Assembly: GCF_921293095.1 (NCBI RefSeq)
Contig: NC_060252.1
Coordinates: forward strand, 43,214,881 to 43,278,880
DNA: 64,000 nucleotides
DNA from: Ischnura elegans
Lineage: Eukaryota; Arthropoda; Insecta; Odonata; Coenagrionidae
Reading direction: 5' to 3'
The notes beneath the pieces are model-generated. The model searched no databases and was not told the origin of the DNA. It was given only the letters and a program-made list of their open reading frames with translations. Both the position numbers and the translations under genes were made by a program. The first letter of the stretch is position 1. Each line of letters opens with the position of its first letter. Positions 21,810-31,155 of this stretch are shown here, piece after piece.

Positions 21810-23583
21810 CACTAGAACCGCGGACTTTTTCGTATACCTAGAACCGCGGAGGGGGTCATTTTGACCCCTCGTCATTTCTTGCCATATTTTTAGTATTTTG
21901 GGTTTCTTTTGGATACTGCACTATGTGAAATGAATTATGTGAGATTTACAATGAAATTTGAATGATATATGGGCGGTATAAGCGCTAGATAGGCTACCCG
22001 CCTTGCACAAATAATGCGTTTTTCACATTTTTACTATATGTTCGGCTGAGGATGGGGAAAAAATTTAAATTTATTTGAGAAAAAAGAAATACTTTTATTG
22101 GTTCAGAGAAGCATACAGTAATGAAGAATTTCAAGTCAAGCAAAAAAGTCAAGCTTCAAGTTCCTTGCTCCGTACGTGCATATAAAACTGCAATGAAAGC
22201 TTCCAGTTCATCCATAGATACCGACCAGTCCTTGTCCCCAATTTCTTCACGAGCCCGATTTTCCGTGCACATCTTCATGTGCTTCAGCATAGTTGGAGTT
22301 ATCACCAAATCCCATGCTGAGCGAACATCACCCTCAGTGAAGAAGAAGATTGAAGAATAGCACGTCCCTGGCGAGAACCACCTCGTCCTCGTACCTGTCC
22401 ACGAGGAGCGGCAGCAGCAGACTCAAGCGGCTCGTCGTCTTCAGCTGGTGCGACTACAGCATCGCCACGTCCTCGATGGCCCCGAGCACCACGGCAGAGG
22501 CCCTGGGCAGTTCCAGGGCGACCCCGTCCCTTGAGCAGGAACTGTGGACACGACTTGGTTCACGGGAGGCTGTATTTGGGAACCACGTCCACGTCGTAGT
22601 GTGCGGGTGGTTGGCGGCTGATAGGGAACGTACTCCTCACCTTCATTACCTTTATCCAAACAAAATAAATGCTTTATGAAATAGATTTGTAACAATTATG
22701 AAAGAATGCGAGTAAAATAAAAATAGGAAACTTACCAGTGTCTTCGCTTGAATCTTCAGTCAAGGACTCTTCACTTTCTTCCTCTGCGTCAACGCCGCCG
22801 TCATACACTACAACAGGATCATCCTCCGCCTCAGAGCAATCCTCAGGCACATCCTAAAGTTGCTAGAGAATACGAGCGACCTGTTCTGCGGTGTATCCCT
22901 TTGATCGACGCATCGCTGGGCGTTGACCGGAGTATCACCCTTGAAACGGTATTGCCCTTCGTTCAGCGCTGAGCGATGCAGCGCAACAATCGAACGGGTG
23001 AGACGAACTGCCGCGCAAACTGATGAATTCGGGTGAATTGCGAAGTATTACATTGTAATTCATGTAATTGAGCTGACAACTACAATGACGCCACATTGGT
23101 AGGGGAGGCACGGTAGGGGAAGGAAGGAGCCTTGAGTGGGGGTTGCCGAGGAAAGGGGGGTGCCCGGAAATTTTCGCCTAGGTCCATTTCTACGCGGCTC
23201 GACTCTCACATTCTTTCAGGCGTCCGCTGGGCGGGTTGCCTTTATCTGCGGCCTAATAAGAAACGACAGAGGTAATCCATGCCATTCCCACACATTCGAC
23301 CTTCGAAAATTACGCTTGCGGTGAATTTCTGCAGCGAAAATATAAAGTTCGGGAACGACAACAGAGCAGGGGTCAAAATGACCCCTACCGCGGTTCTAGG
23401 TATATTGTTGTCTAGTGTTCACAAAAGTAGTCCTAGAGCGTCGGAATTTTGCAAGAATATGCCTTTATACAATTCATTAAAAGTCAGAAAATGTCAGGTT
23501 TGTGAAAAAAAAATTAAGTGCGAAATTTACATGTTGAAAATCGTAAGGGGTCAATTTGACCCCCTCCGCGGTTCTAGTGTTAA
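21806..23583 (-). mobile_element. piggyBac-type transposon, 1.8 kb, defective
   Basis: TTAA occurs at both outer borders (21806-21809, 23580-23583), the hallmark target duplication of piggyBac. The inverted ends read CACTAGAACCGCGG from 21810 and CCGCGGTTCTAGTG to 23579. Just inside each end lies the palindromic GGGTCAATTTGACCC or GGGTCATTTTGACCC. Each side carries a second, inner copy of the CCTAGAACCGCGG plus GGGTCA module (21838-21878; about 23370-23415), so the ends are doubled. The interior keeps only an N-terminal remnant of a transposase on minus, so this copy cannot move by itself. Confidence 0.85.
22115..22915 (-). pseudogene. piggyBac transposase N-terminal remnant
   Basis: From right to left the minus strand begins MRRSKGYTAEQVARIL (about 22910), continues after stops into an acid- and serine-rich stretch (VVYDGGVDAEEESEESL), then meets a GT donor at about 22735. 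An acceptor near 22660 leads to GNEGEEYVPYQPPTTRTLRR. After a frameshift come WDLVITPTMLKHMKMCTENR and MDELEAFIAVLYAR (about 22190-22330). That last block is the conserved start of the DDE_Tnp_1_7 domain of piggyBac transposases. The catalytic aspartates are absent because the frame stops soon after. An acidic N-terminus and the ELEAFIAVLYARG-like block are typical of insect piggyBac proteins. Stops, frameshift and internal deletion make it a dead copy. Confidence 0.7.
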
Positions 23584-23593
23584 GTTATCCACT

Positions 23594-24090
23594 GTATTAT
23601 TCAAATAATAGCATAAAGCTAATAAAAGTTTGTGGAATATTGATATCCAAGTGAAAAAAACGAGACATAATCATCATCACACATATCACACATGATAATG
23701 GCGAAGTTTCACCACATCAAAGAGCGAGATATATTTTTTTACAGTGAAGTGCGATCTTTTGAAATTAGGTAATTATAAATTTGCTATTCCTGCAACTTTT
23801 CACATGTTACACATATAAACCATATTTTTGAAAAGAATCAGCTTATTCTACTTTCAATCTGTTGACAAATTTAGTGTAAAGTATACAGTTTTTATAAAAA
23901 TTTCGAAAAATATGGTAATTTTCCATTCGCGATTTGCTGGGGGAAATTTTTACTGTTTGAAAATATTTTCATCACATTGGGTGCTATTTAAACATTGTAA
24001 GGGTATAATTATGTATGATTCGTCTGTAGAATTGAACCGGGATATTTTTCATTTGTTCACATAATTAAAAATTTTAAAACTTAACAAAGT
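23594..24090. other. No gene seen
   Basis: AT-rich sequence. A 78-codon frame at 23828-24064 has no recognisable feature and is likely chance. Confidence 0.45.
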
Positions 24091-24094
24091 CCTG

Positions 24095-24255
24095 GGTGAG
24101 GCCTTTGGACACCCCTAAAAAAATCCTCGGAGTGCGAGGTGGCCTAGGGAAAGGAACTGGCCCACTACCCTGAACATGTGAATATTGTACGCATGTGGCT
24201 TTGTCTAGGGTGAGCTTTAACCTTACCTAGCCAAACCAACCTCTGGTTTGAAGCA
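24095..24255. repeat. Dispersed repeat, related inverted copy at 45.9 kb
   Basis: The block containing GAGGTGGCCTAGGGAA and TGTGGCTTTGTCTAGGGTGA matches, in reverse complement and with divergence, 45890-46010 (AGACTAAGCCACAGGCGTGT ... CCCTAGGCCACCTCG). The pair suggests a short interspersed family. I could not define its ends or a promoter. Confidence 0.55.
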
Positions 24256-25785
24256 CTGAGTGACCGAGTGTCCACATTTTCATTCAACTTTACATCCCCA
24301 ACAATTTATGCATGATCCAAACTGAATTTTGGTGAATCCGTGAAAATGATTATGTATACTAAATCACATAGTTGGAGTACAAACGTCACCGGCATAACAT
24401 CATTATATTTCATTCAAACTAAACAACTCCTAATCATATTCTCAACCTTTCCTGCGACATAAAAATATTTAACACTCATTGGGAAAATTAGCTGGCAAAG
24501 TGTTCCTAAGTTTGAAAAATTATTGGCAAGATAATGTGAATACTACATCGTTACAAATTAATATTGCAATAATATAAAACCTCTTTGCTGAAATACTCGC
24601 ATATTTATGTAAATACTTATTTCAAGCAAAGATACACTGAAAATCTGTATCCATTTTAATGGTTAATACTTATCCGTTGGTCTAATTCGTAATTTATAAA
24701 CCAGCTTAGTTGACATTCCGTTGGCCGCACTTTCTCATAGTAGGTGGTTGCCGGGGATATTTCATATGCCGCAATTTTCTATTTTACCCATTCTTCCCTG
24801 AAGATCTTGGTATTTCTCACCCTCTGTAACGCTCAAATAGTACTCAGCTTGAATAACAGGTCCACAATTTGCCTTTTCGCAATACGAAGTAACGCAGTAG
24901 CCTGTTAACAAATTCATCTGATGTATTTCTTGGAGTTTAATGTATGTATTTTTAAGTGTTCCAGTATATAAAGTATATAAAATATTTTCAAAAGTATGTT
25001 AACAGCAAACACTTTGAGTTGTCGAGGGTTAAAATTTCAAAATAATCAAATACATCTAAGAACAATGAGGGGCACATCCAACGCAAGAATTTTTCTCGGT
25101 AAATACGATATTATATTATCTCAACAATTTAAAGTGATTTGTCTGTACAGAATATGGTAAATACCATCGGATGGAGTAAAAATAAACTGGTGTTCCTTTT
25201 TCACGAGAATAAAAATACTTGGCATTCAATATACGCCTAAGAAAAGAAATGCCTCTTAAGGGCACGTTGGACGCAATTTTTGCTCTCGTTTCTGGTTCTA
25301 TGCCAAATTTTACTCAACCGTTTTATATCACTCAGAAATCTTTCCTCTTAAGCTGGTTTTGGCTATTACAAAATTGCTACTACTTAATATGCATATTTTT
25401 CTGAAGAATTACAATTATCTGAAAGACTATTTTTCCAATGGAATTTTATAAGATAAGTGGCCTTAATAGGATAATAGCCATACCTAACTGAATTGTTTGC
25501 CAAATGATAAAAATCAAACTTATGTCCCTTCAACAATTTATCTTGTCCAATATCCACGACAGTAATAAGAGGGGATTTTCAAGGTATAGGGACAACTTGT
25601 AGCTTGACGAAACTATTAATGACGGGATAGCTTAAATTTCAAGCACTATAATTAGAAAATAACCACAAGTTTTGGTCACCGAAACGGGTAAAGCCGGATA
25701 CAAAAGGTAATCATGATTACATCAAGGTGTATTGAGTTCAAAAAGTAGAAATACTATTTTCATAATGCATCAAAAATGGTTTTCT
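24256..25785. other. No gene seen
   Basis: About 1.5 kb of AT-rich sequence with only short frames and no pairable repeat ends or exon-like segments. Confidence 0.45.
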
Positions 25786-25789
25786 CACA

Positions 25790-26176
25790 TTTTCGTTGGA
25801 CTCAGCCTTGCGGCGACCCGAAGGGAACTCCAAAAAATTTTCTCTAATACCTCATAATGCAAAAGTCCAACTAAACCGTAATTCCCTCTCGGCTTCCTTC
25901 GAGGGTGAACATTTTTGGGTATGGGAGGTTCTGGTGTTCTCGAGTTCTGGAGTTATTTGGTTGGGGGAGGGTATGTGGGTTCTCGAAGACTTCCTAGTCA
26001 GAAAATATTGCTTGGGTCTGTTGGCGAGAGTAAAAAAGTCAAGTTGCACCGCCACATAAGCGATTAAGTTAAATTGACTCTCAGCAGGCATGGAACGCAT
26101 AAGCAATACGCGAAGGTCGATTTTGGGAAAGCCCGGTGACGGCTGCACCCGTCATGTGGACCGACTTTTGAAAGTG
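25790..26176 (-). mobile_element. Probable decayed IS630-type element end
   Basis: The right edge (GGACCGACTTTTGAAAGTG, 26158-26176) is the inverse of the sequence upstream of the transposase at 19576. Homology continues inward through GGAACGCATAAGCAATACGC. GC content is higher than in the flanks. The 87- and 98-codon frames on opposite strands show no transposase motif. I read it as a related non-autonomous or decayed copy. Confidence 0.4.
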
Positions 26177-26819
26177 ATAGTACCACTCATCTTACAATGT
26201 TAGCCAGGTACTTGAGGACAATAGGAAGAAATACTGCTTCAGATGCCACCTGGTGAATTATGAGAAGGGTGATCATAATAATGCTATGGCCACAGAATTT
26301 AGCTTAGCTGATGCTGGCAGTAAGCGACCCAATTCACAGGCCTTAGATTGGCTATGATTGTTATCCTTAAGTATTATCCTATTGGCTTTTTAATATAGCT
26401 GTCTAGTTTCTTCATGGAAAAAATATCTTCTCGTCCATGATTTATAAACATTTATTTCATAACATGGTCAATGAGGCAATTAGAGCAATTTATGTAAAAC
26501 TCCCAAATATATTCACAAGCCCTATCAAAAATTCAATGGTCACTGTGAGCCAATGACCTCCCAACCCCTCTCTCCTACCCAGTGCACACCCCTAATTTAT
26601 AACTTAGGTAACTCGTGTCTAATGCAAGAAATGCTTTCTGGGTTAAGGTTGATGTTTTATGGTGTGGGAGAGAGTTGAAGGAAGAGGGAAAGCAGTTTAT
26701 TACTATCCAGTTGCAGATCCAGGATAGGGAAAAGGGGGGAGCTAAGTGGGGGCAACCTCCTAGCAGTAGCGGGGGTCCAAAAAAATTACCATTCTATCTA
26801 GTGTACATTGGATACTCAT
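26177..26819. other. No gene seen; target DNA of the RTE insertion
   Basis: No coding segment is visible. The part near 26710-26800, with GATCCAGGAT and GGGGGGAGCTAAGTGGGGG, resembles the foldback family at 43.5-45.3 kb. The RTE may therefore have inserted into one of those elements. Confidence 0.4.
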
Positions 26820-26830
26820 GGGGGGTCTAT

Positions 26831-29800
26831 TATTATTATAGTATTCTACCGATTAAGGTAGGTTTCCATGGAGTACTAAAGAGGTGATCTGGGAGCCTCC
26901 CTTTCCTTCCAGCACTGCCTTCTTTAATTCACTGTAAGGCCTACTCTCTTTCAATCTATCTAAAAATCCTATTCTTTTCCTTCCCCTCCCTCGTTTCCCC
27001 AACATTCTACCCTCCAACACCATTTTCAACATCCCCTCACCGCTAAGCACTAACTCCATCCAAACCTTCTGTCTCCTGCGTATCTCATCTAAAAGCTTTC
27101 TCTCCTCGCCAACCATATCCAGCACTTCGTCGTTCCTTTTCCTCTCCGTCCATTTCACCCTCTCCATTCTTCTCCATACCCACATCTCGAACGCCTCCAA
27201 TCTTCTCTCGTCTTCTTTCCTCAGAGTCCACGTTTCCGCACCGTAGAGAGCTACACTCCAGATCAAACTCTTCACTAACCTTTTCTTTAAACTCTTACAC
27301 AACGATCCTCTAAGAAGCTCCTTCCTGTTCATGAATGCCTCCTTCGCTAATGCGATTCTCTTCCTTATGTCCTTACTACTGTATCCGTTTTCCTCTAACG
27401 TACTGCCTAAATAGTTGAATTGCTCAACCTGCTCAAGTTTTTCACCACCCACCTTTATCTTGAGTCTCACATTCCTCGCTTGTGATGCTTTACAAAACCG
27501 CATTACCTTAGTTTTCTTGTGATTAATCCTCATCCCAAACTCCTCGCAACGTTCGTATAACGCATCCACTAGGGCCTGAAGCCCCCTTGCTGACTGACTG
27601 ATCAACGCCTGGTCATCCGCGAATCTCAGTGATTTGAACATCATTCCTCCCACTTTTATCCCAGCTTCTAACTCATCCCACGCTTCCCTTACCATCTCTT
27701 CAGCATACACGTTAAAGAGCAGTGGCGATAGAGGACAGCCTTGCCTCACACCTCGGCCAATGCTTGCCCACCCAGATTCTCCGTCCGCTATCCTCACTTG
27801 CGCAGTCTGGGCCATATACAGATTACAAATCAGTCGTCTATCCCTCCAGTCAACACCTATTCTCTTGAGAATATCCATTAACTTTACCCAGTTCACCCTA
27901 TCAAACGCTTTTTCAAAATCCACGAAACACACATATACGTCCTGCTCATATTCTAGGTTCCTCTCCACGAGGGACCTCATTATTGCTATTGCATCACGAG
28001 TTGACTTCCCTTTTCTGAAACCAAACTGATCTTCGCCCAAATACTCGTTTGCCCTCGCCTCCATTCGTCTGTTCAATATCCTCAGCACTACTTTAGCCGC
28101 ATGGGATATTAGGCTGATAGTCCTATAATCTCCGCATTCCACAGCTTTCTTCTTTTTCGGAAGCGGAATTAAAACCGTCATCACGAAATCCTCCGGCCAA
28201 CATCCCTCCTCATAGATCTTGCGCACTAGTTCGAAAAACCTTTTCTTACCTTCCTTCCCTAGATTCTTCAGAAGCTCACACGGGATATTGTCCACGCCTA
28301 CTGCTTTCCTAGCCTTCATATCACGGAGTGCTCTCTCTATTTCTGAATCTAATATCTCCGGCCCAAGATTATCCTCCTCAACTGCACTTTCCTCCTCTAG
28401 AGTCAATCTCTCTGGTCTGTTCGTTCCGTCATACAGGTCCTCCACGTATTCCTTCCACCTACCCTGTACCTCTTCCCGCTCGGTTAGCATCCTCCCATCT
28501 TTAGCCTTAATTTTAGACATGGCTTGTCCTCTTTTGCCGCCCGATAGCGACTTAACTTTGGCGTACAACGCGCCTACTTCTCCATCCTTCTGGAACTTTT
28601 CCATTTCCACGCACTGTCTTTTCCACCAAGCCTCCCTTGCCCTCTTAGTTTCACGTCGTAATCGATTATTCAATTCCCTATACATTCTTTTGCCCTGTTC
28701 TGTGTCCACGTTCTTCCACTTCCTCCTCTCCTCCATTTCATTAACCATTGCCTCCGTTATCCACGGCTTCTTTATCCTTCTACTGTCAACGTAACCAATT
28801 GACTTCTCCGCCGCTTTGACTATTCCCGTTTTTATATTATCCCATCTTTCCTCTACCGTCTTGGTACTTTCAATCTCCCGTATACTAATGTCCACTAGCT
28901 CCTGATATTCTCTCCTCATACTCCCCTTCAGGGCTTCTACGTTCCATTTCTTCGCCTTCCTAACTTTCATAAGTCTTTTGAATCTTACGTTGCATTTCAT
29001 GAGCACTAGATTGTGGTCCGAATCCGCATCCGCTGCAGGGAAGCTGCGCGAGTTTTTCACACTGTTCCTAAACCTCTGTCTTACCATAATGTAATCTATT
29101 TGATATCTCCCCGCATCCCCTGGACTTTTCCACGTGTACCTTCGCCCTTTATGATGATTGAACCACGTGTTAGTGATGAATAATTTGTTTCTCCTACAAA
29201 ATTCTGCTGCTTTCTCTCCCCTGTCGTTCCGTATTCCTAGACCAAAATCTCCTATTTCGTTTCCATCCCTCCCTTCCCCGACTGAGGCGTTCCAGTCCCC
29301 CATCACTACCAGATTTTTCTTACCCGGTGTGTCTCTAATTATTTCCTCGAGCTGTTCATACACCTCGTCTACTTCTTCCTCCCTATGATTGCTAGTGGGC
29401 ATGTAAACCTGGACCACCACAAGGTTGGTGGGCCGCGCCTCAATTTCTACCACCAGAATCCTATCGCTAACCTGGTCTATACCTACCACACGCTTACCCA
29501 TCTTCCCGTTTAATACTAAAGCTACCCCTCGCTGGCTTTCTTCCCCTCCACTATATATAACCCTATACCCATCACTCCAATAATCCCCCCCATCCCTCCA
29601 CCTCACCTCGCATAATCCTAAGATATCTATCCTCCCTTTATCCATTTCCCTTTTGATATTTTCTAACTTTCCCGCCCTCATCATAGTCCTCACATTCCAC
29701 GTCCCCACATTTACAGCCGACTTCTTCTTCTCCATCTTCTTGGTCTTCTTTTCTTCTTTCTTCATTGCTGCTGCCACTGATGTTGATGATGATAAGTCTG

Positions 29801-29831
29801 TATAGTCTATAGTCTCTATAGATAAGTCTAA
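26831..29831 (-). mobile_element. Full-length RTE-type retrotransposon with 11-bp target duplication
   Basis: GGGGGGTCTAT occurs at 26820-26830 and again at 29832-29842, bracketing a 3.0 kb unit. Transcribed on minus, it starts about 66 bp before the ATG and ends with a short 3' part and an ATA-rich tail (ACTATAATAATA), as RTE-like elements have simple-repeat tails and little untranslated sequence. A matching duplication, full length and an intact frame argue for a recent insertion. Confidence 0.85.
26853..29765 (-). CDS. RTE-type endonuclease/reverse transcriptase polyprotein, intact
   Basis: This single 970-codon frame makes the retrotransposition enzyme, which nicks genomic DNA and reverse-transcribes the element's RNA at the nick. 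An APE-type endonuclease occupies about residues 18-260, with WNVRT, CEVRW (Glu), MGDWNASVG (Asp/Asn) and SDHNLVLM (His). The reverse transcriptase follows at about 490-790, with FVDFEKAFDRVNW, VRQGCPLSPLLFNVY and the catalytic RFADDQALI (about 715). A C-terminal region ends the protein with an AETWTLRKEDERRLEAFEMW block. The frame is open four codons upstream through GTG, but the first ATG is at 29765, so I start there. No stops or frameshifts are present. The length suits single-frame RTE/BovB-like elements. Antisense frames of up to 191 codons inside it are shadows. Confidence 0.9.
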   Translation of the reverse strand: MKKEEKKTKKMEKKKSAVNVGTWNVRTMMRAGKLENIKREMDKGRIDILGLCEVRWRDGGDYWSDGYRVIYSGGEESQRGVALVLNGKMGKRVVGIDQVSDRILVVEIEARPTNLVVVQVYMPTSNHREEEVDEVYEQLEEIIRDTPGKKNLVVMGDWNASVGEGRDGNEIGDFGLGIRNDRGEKAAEFCRRNKLFITNTWFNHHKGRRYTWKSPGDAGRYQIDYIMVRQRFRNSVKNSRSFPAADADSDHNLVLMKCNVRFKRLMKVRKAKKWNVEALKGSMRREYQELVDISIREIESTKTVEERWDNIKTGIVKAAEKSIGYVDSRRIKKPWITEAMVNEMEERRKWKNVDTEQGKRMYRELNNRLRRETKRAREAWWKRQCVEMEKFQKDGEVGALYAKVKSLSGGKRGQAMSKIKAKDGRMLTEREEVQGRWKEYVEDLYDGTNRPERLTLEEESAVEEDNLGPEILDSEIERALRDMKARKAVGVDNIPCELLKNLGKEGKKRFFELVRKIYEEGCWPEDFVMTVLIPLPKKKKAVECGDYRTISLISHAAKVVLRILNRRMEARANEYLGEDQFGFRKGKSTRDAIAIMRSLVERNLEYEQDVYVCFVDFEKAFDRVNWVKLMDILKRIGVDWRDRRLICNLYMAQTAQVRIADGESGWASIGRGVRQGCPLSPLLFNVYAEEMVREAWDELEAGIKVGGMMFKSLRFADDQALISQSARGLQALVDALYERCEEFGMRINHKKTKVMRFCKASQARNVRLKIKVGGEKLEQVEQFNYLGSTLEENGYSSKDIRKRIALAKEAFMNRKELLRGSLCKSLKKRLVKSLIWSVALYGAETWTLRKEDERRLEAFEMWVWRRMERVKWTERKRNDEVLDMVGEERKLLDEIRRRQKVWMELVLSGEGMLKMVLEGRMLGKRGRGRKRIGFLDRLKESRPYSELKKAVLEGKGGSQITSLVLHGNLP

Positions 29832-29842
29832 GGGGGGTCTAT

Positions 29843-30100
29843 AGCCCTCTATAAATCATCTCTGGTTCTGTCACTGGATTGTAACATACCAAAAGTGTGT
29901 AAATAAAATAGGCCCTAAGTTTAGAGCTAATTTGTATTTTAATTTGTTAAAGTAAGAAAATATATTAGAAAATATGACTAAATAACTTTGTACTAAGTGG
30001 CAACCTCCAAAAAATTCTATTTGTGTGTGTTTTGACACAATGAGGGGGGGGGGGGTACTTAGCCCTCCCTCAGACCCGCCACTGCTACTATCCACAGTCA
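29843..30100. other. No gene; G-rich transposon-like debris
   Basis: This holds a C/G-run and a TTAGCCCTCCCTCAGACCCG segment related to the G-rich foldback elements. No coding sequence. Confidence 0.4.
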
Positions 30101-30103
30101 GAG

Positions 30104-30607
30104 GCGGATTCAGCATTAATTTCTCAAAGAGAGGGAGGTCATGACCTGGGTCAGGGGAGTATGAAATTTCCCTCTAGGAGAGAGAGGCATCCTCCCGCTT
30201 AAATTTCTTAAATATATCAATTTTTTATGCATTTGACACCCCAAAATTTCATTTTTATTATTCCAATAGAATTGAATCAAATAAAAAATATTAAATTAAA
30301 CAAATATAAATTAAACATTTTTGATAAAATTTGATGTGGGGTGTGGCGGGTTTGCACGGTGGCCCCATTAACTACAGCCCCGGAAAGGCAGCGGGCGCCA
30401 AGGACGTGGAGCTGCGGGGGCGACATGTATAAAAGGCTGTGTCTTGCGGCATATTGGGGTTATTGCTGTGAAACTATCCAGCTGTAAATTCGCTTGTGGG
30501 CTATAGAATAAAGAGGCCAAACCCGGAACGGAGCATTTAGTTATTTTACGGCAACAACACAGGGGGGTCATGACTCCTGGGACCCTCCCCTCTAAATCCA
30601 TCCCTGT
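30104..30607. mobile_element. Foldback-type element, GGCGGATT-family, copy 1
   Basis: It begins AGGCGGATTCAG and ends CTCTAAATCCATCC, with a GGTCATGACC-type word just inside each end (30137; 30567). The same architecture is seen at 43507, 44391 and 45141. A GC-richer segment (30340-30540) lies inside and may be a second insertion. No transposase was seen. Confidence 0.55.
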
Positions 30608-30609
30608 CC

Positions 30610-31155
30610 ACGGTACCCAGGTGTTATGCAATGCCACTCAGTGATAAGGCATCCACTAACAGTGAAGCGACTTTTAGATTTTCTCTAATACACACATTTA
30701 AACATTGCCAGTTGAGCTGGTGAAATAATACGAAAGCATTAGAGACACCGCTTTAATGCTTAGTTACCATTTTTTCTGGTATTATGTTGGGGGTCACCTC
30801 CTTCCCTCCTTACCGCTTAATCTGCCCCTGTGGAAAAGTCAAATGCATGGAGCAGGTGATGAAGGGCGAAAATCAGAAGAAATGTGGTAAGTGCAATAAG
30901 TCAAGTCGGTGAGGGAATGGAGTGGATGGCTGTGGCAAAGCAACCTTCGGATTGTTGACTGCTGATGATGACCGAAGAGAAATTCCGCACCAAAATTATT
31001 TGCTTAGCTCCGGCTCCTATTTTTTTTGCTATCATGAGGTCATATTGGAAATCCTTTGAGAGAGTCATAAATTATTACAGTTTTCCTGGATAATAAAACC
31101 AGCATGAACTTGAGGCAGACGTGAGCAAAATTACTACCTGAATATCATCTTATGC
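30610..31155. other. No gene seen
   Basis: Mixed-composition DNA up to the left edge of the duplicated unit. No supported feature. Confidence 0.45.

Noticed and set aside
21806-23583. Domesticated piggyBac gene
   Set aside because: The remnant transposase has stops, a frameshift and no catalytic aspartates, and the element retains its transposon ends.
27634-29388. Open frames of 76-191 codons on plus within the RTE element
   Set aside because: They are antisense to the intact 970-codon polyprotein and rich in Ser/Pro/Leu as expected for a complementary frame.
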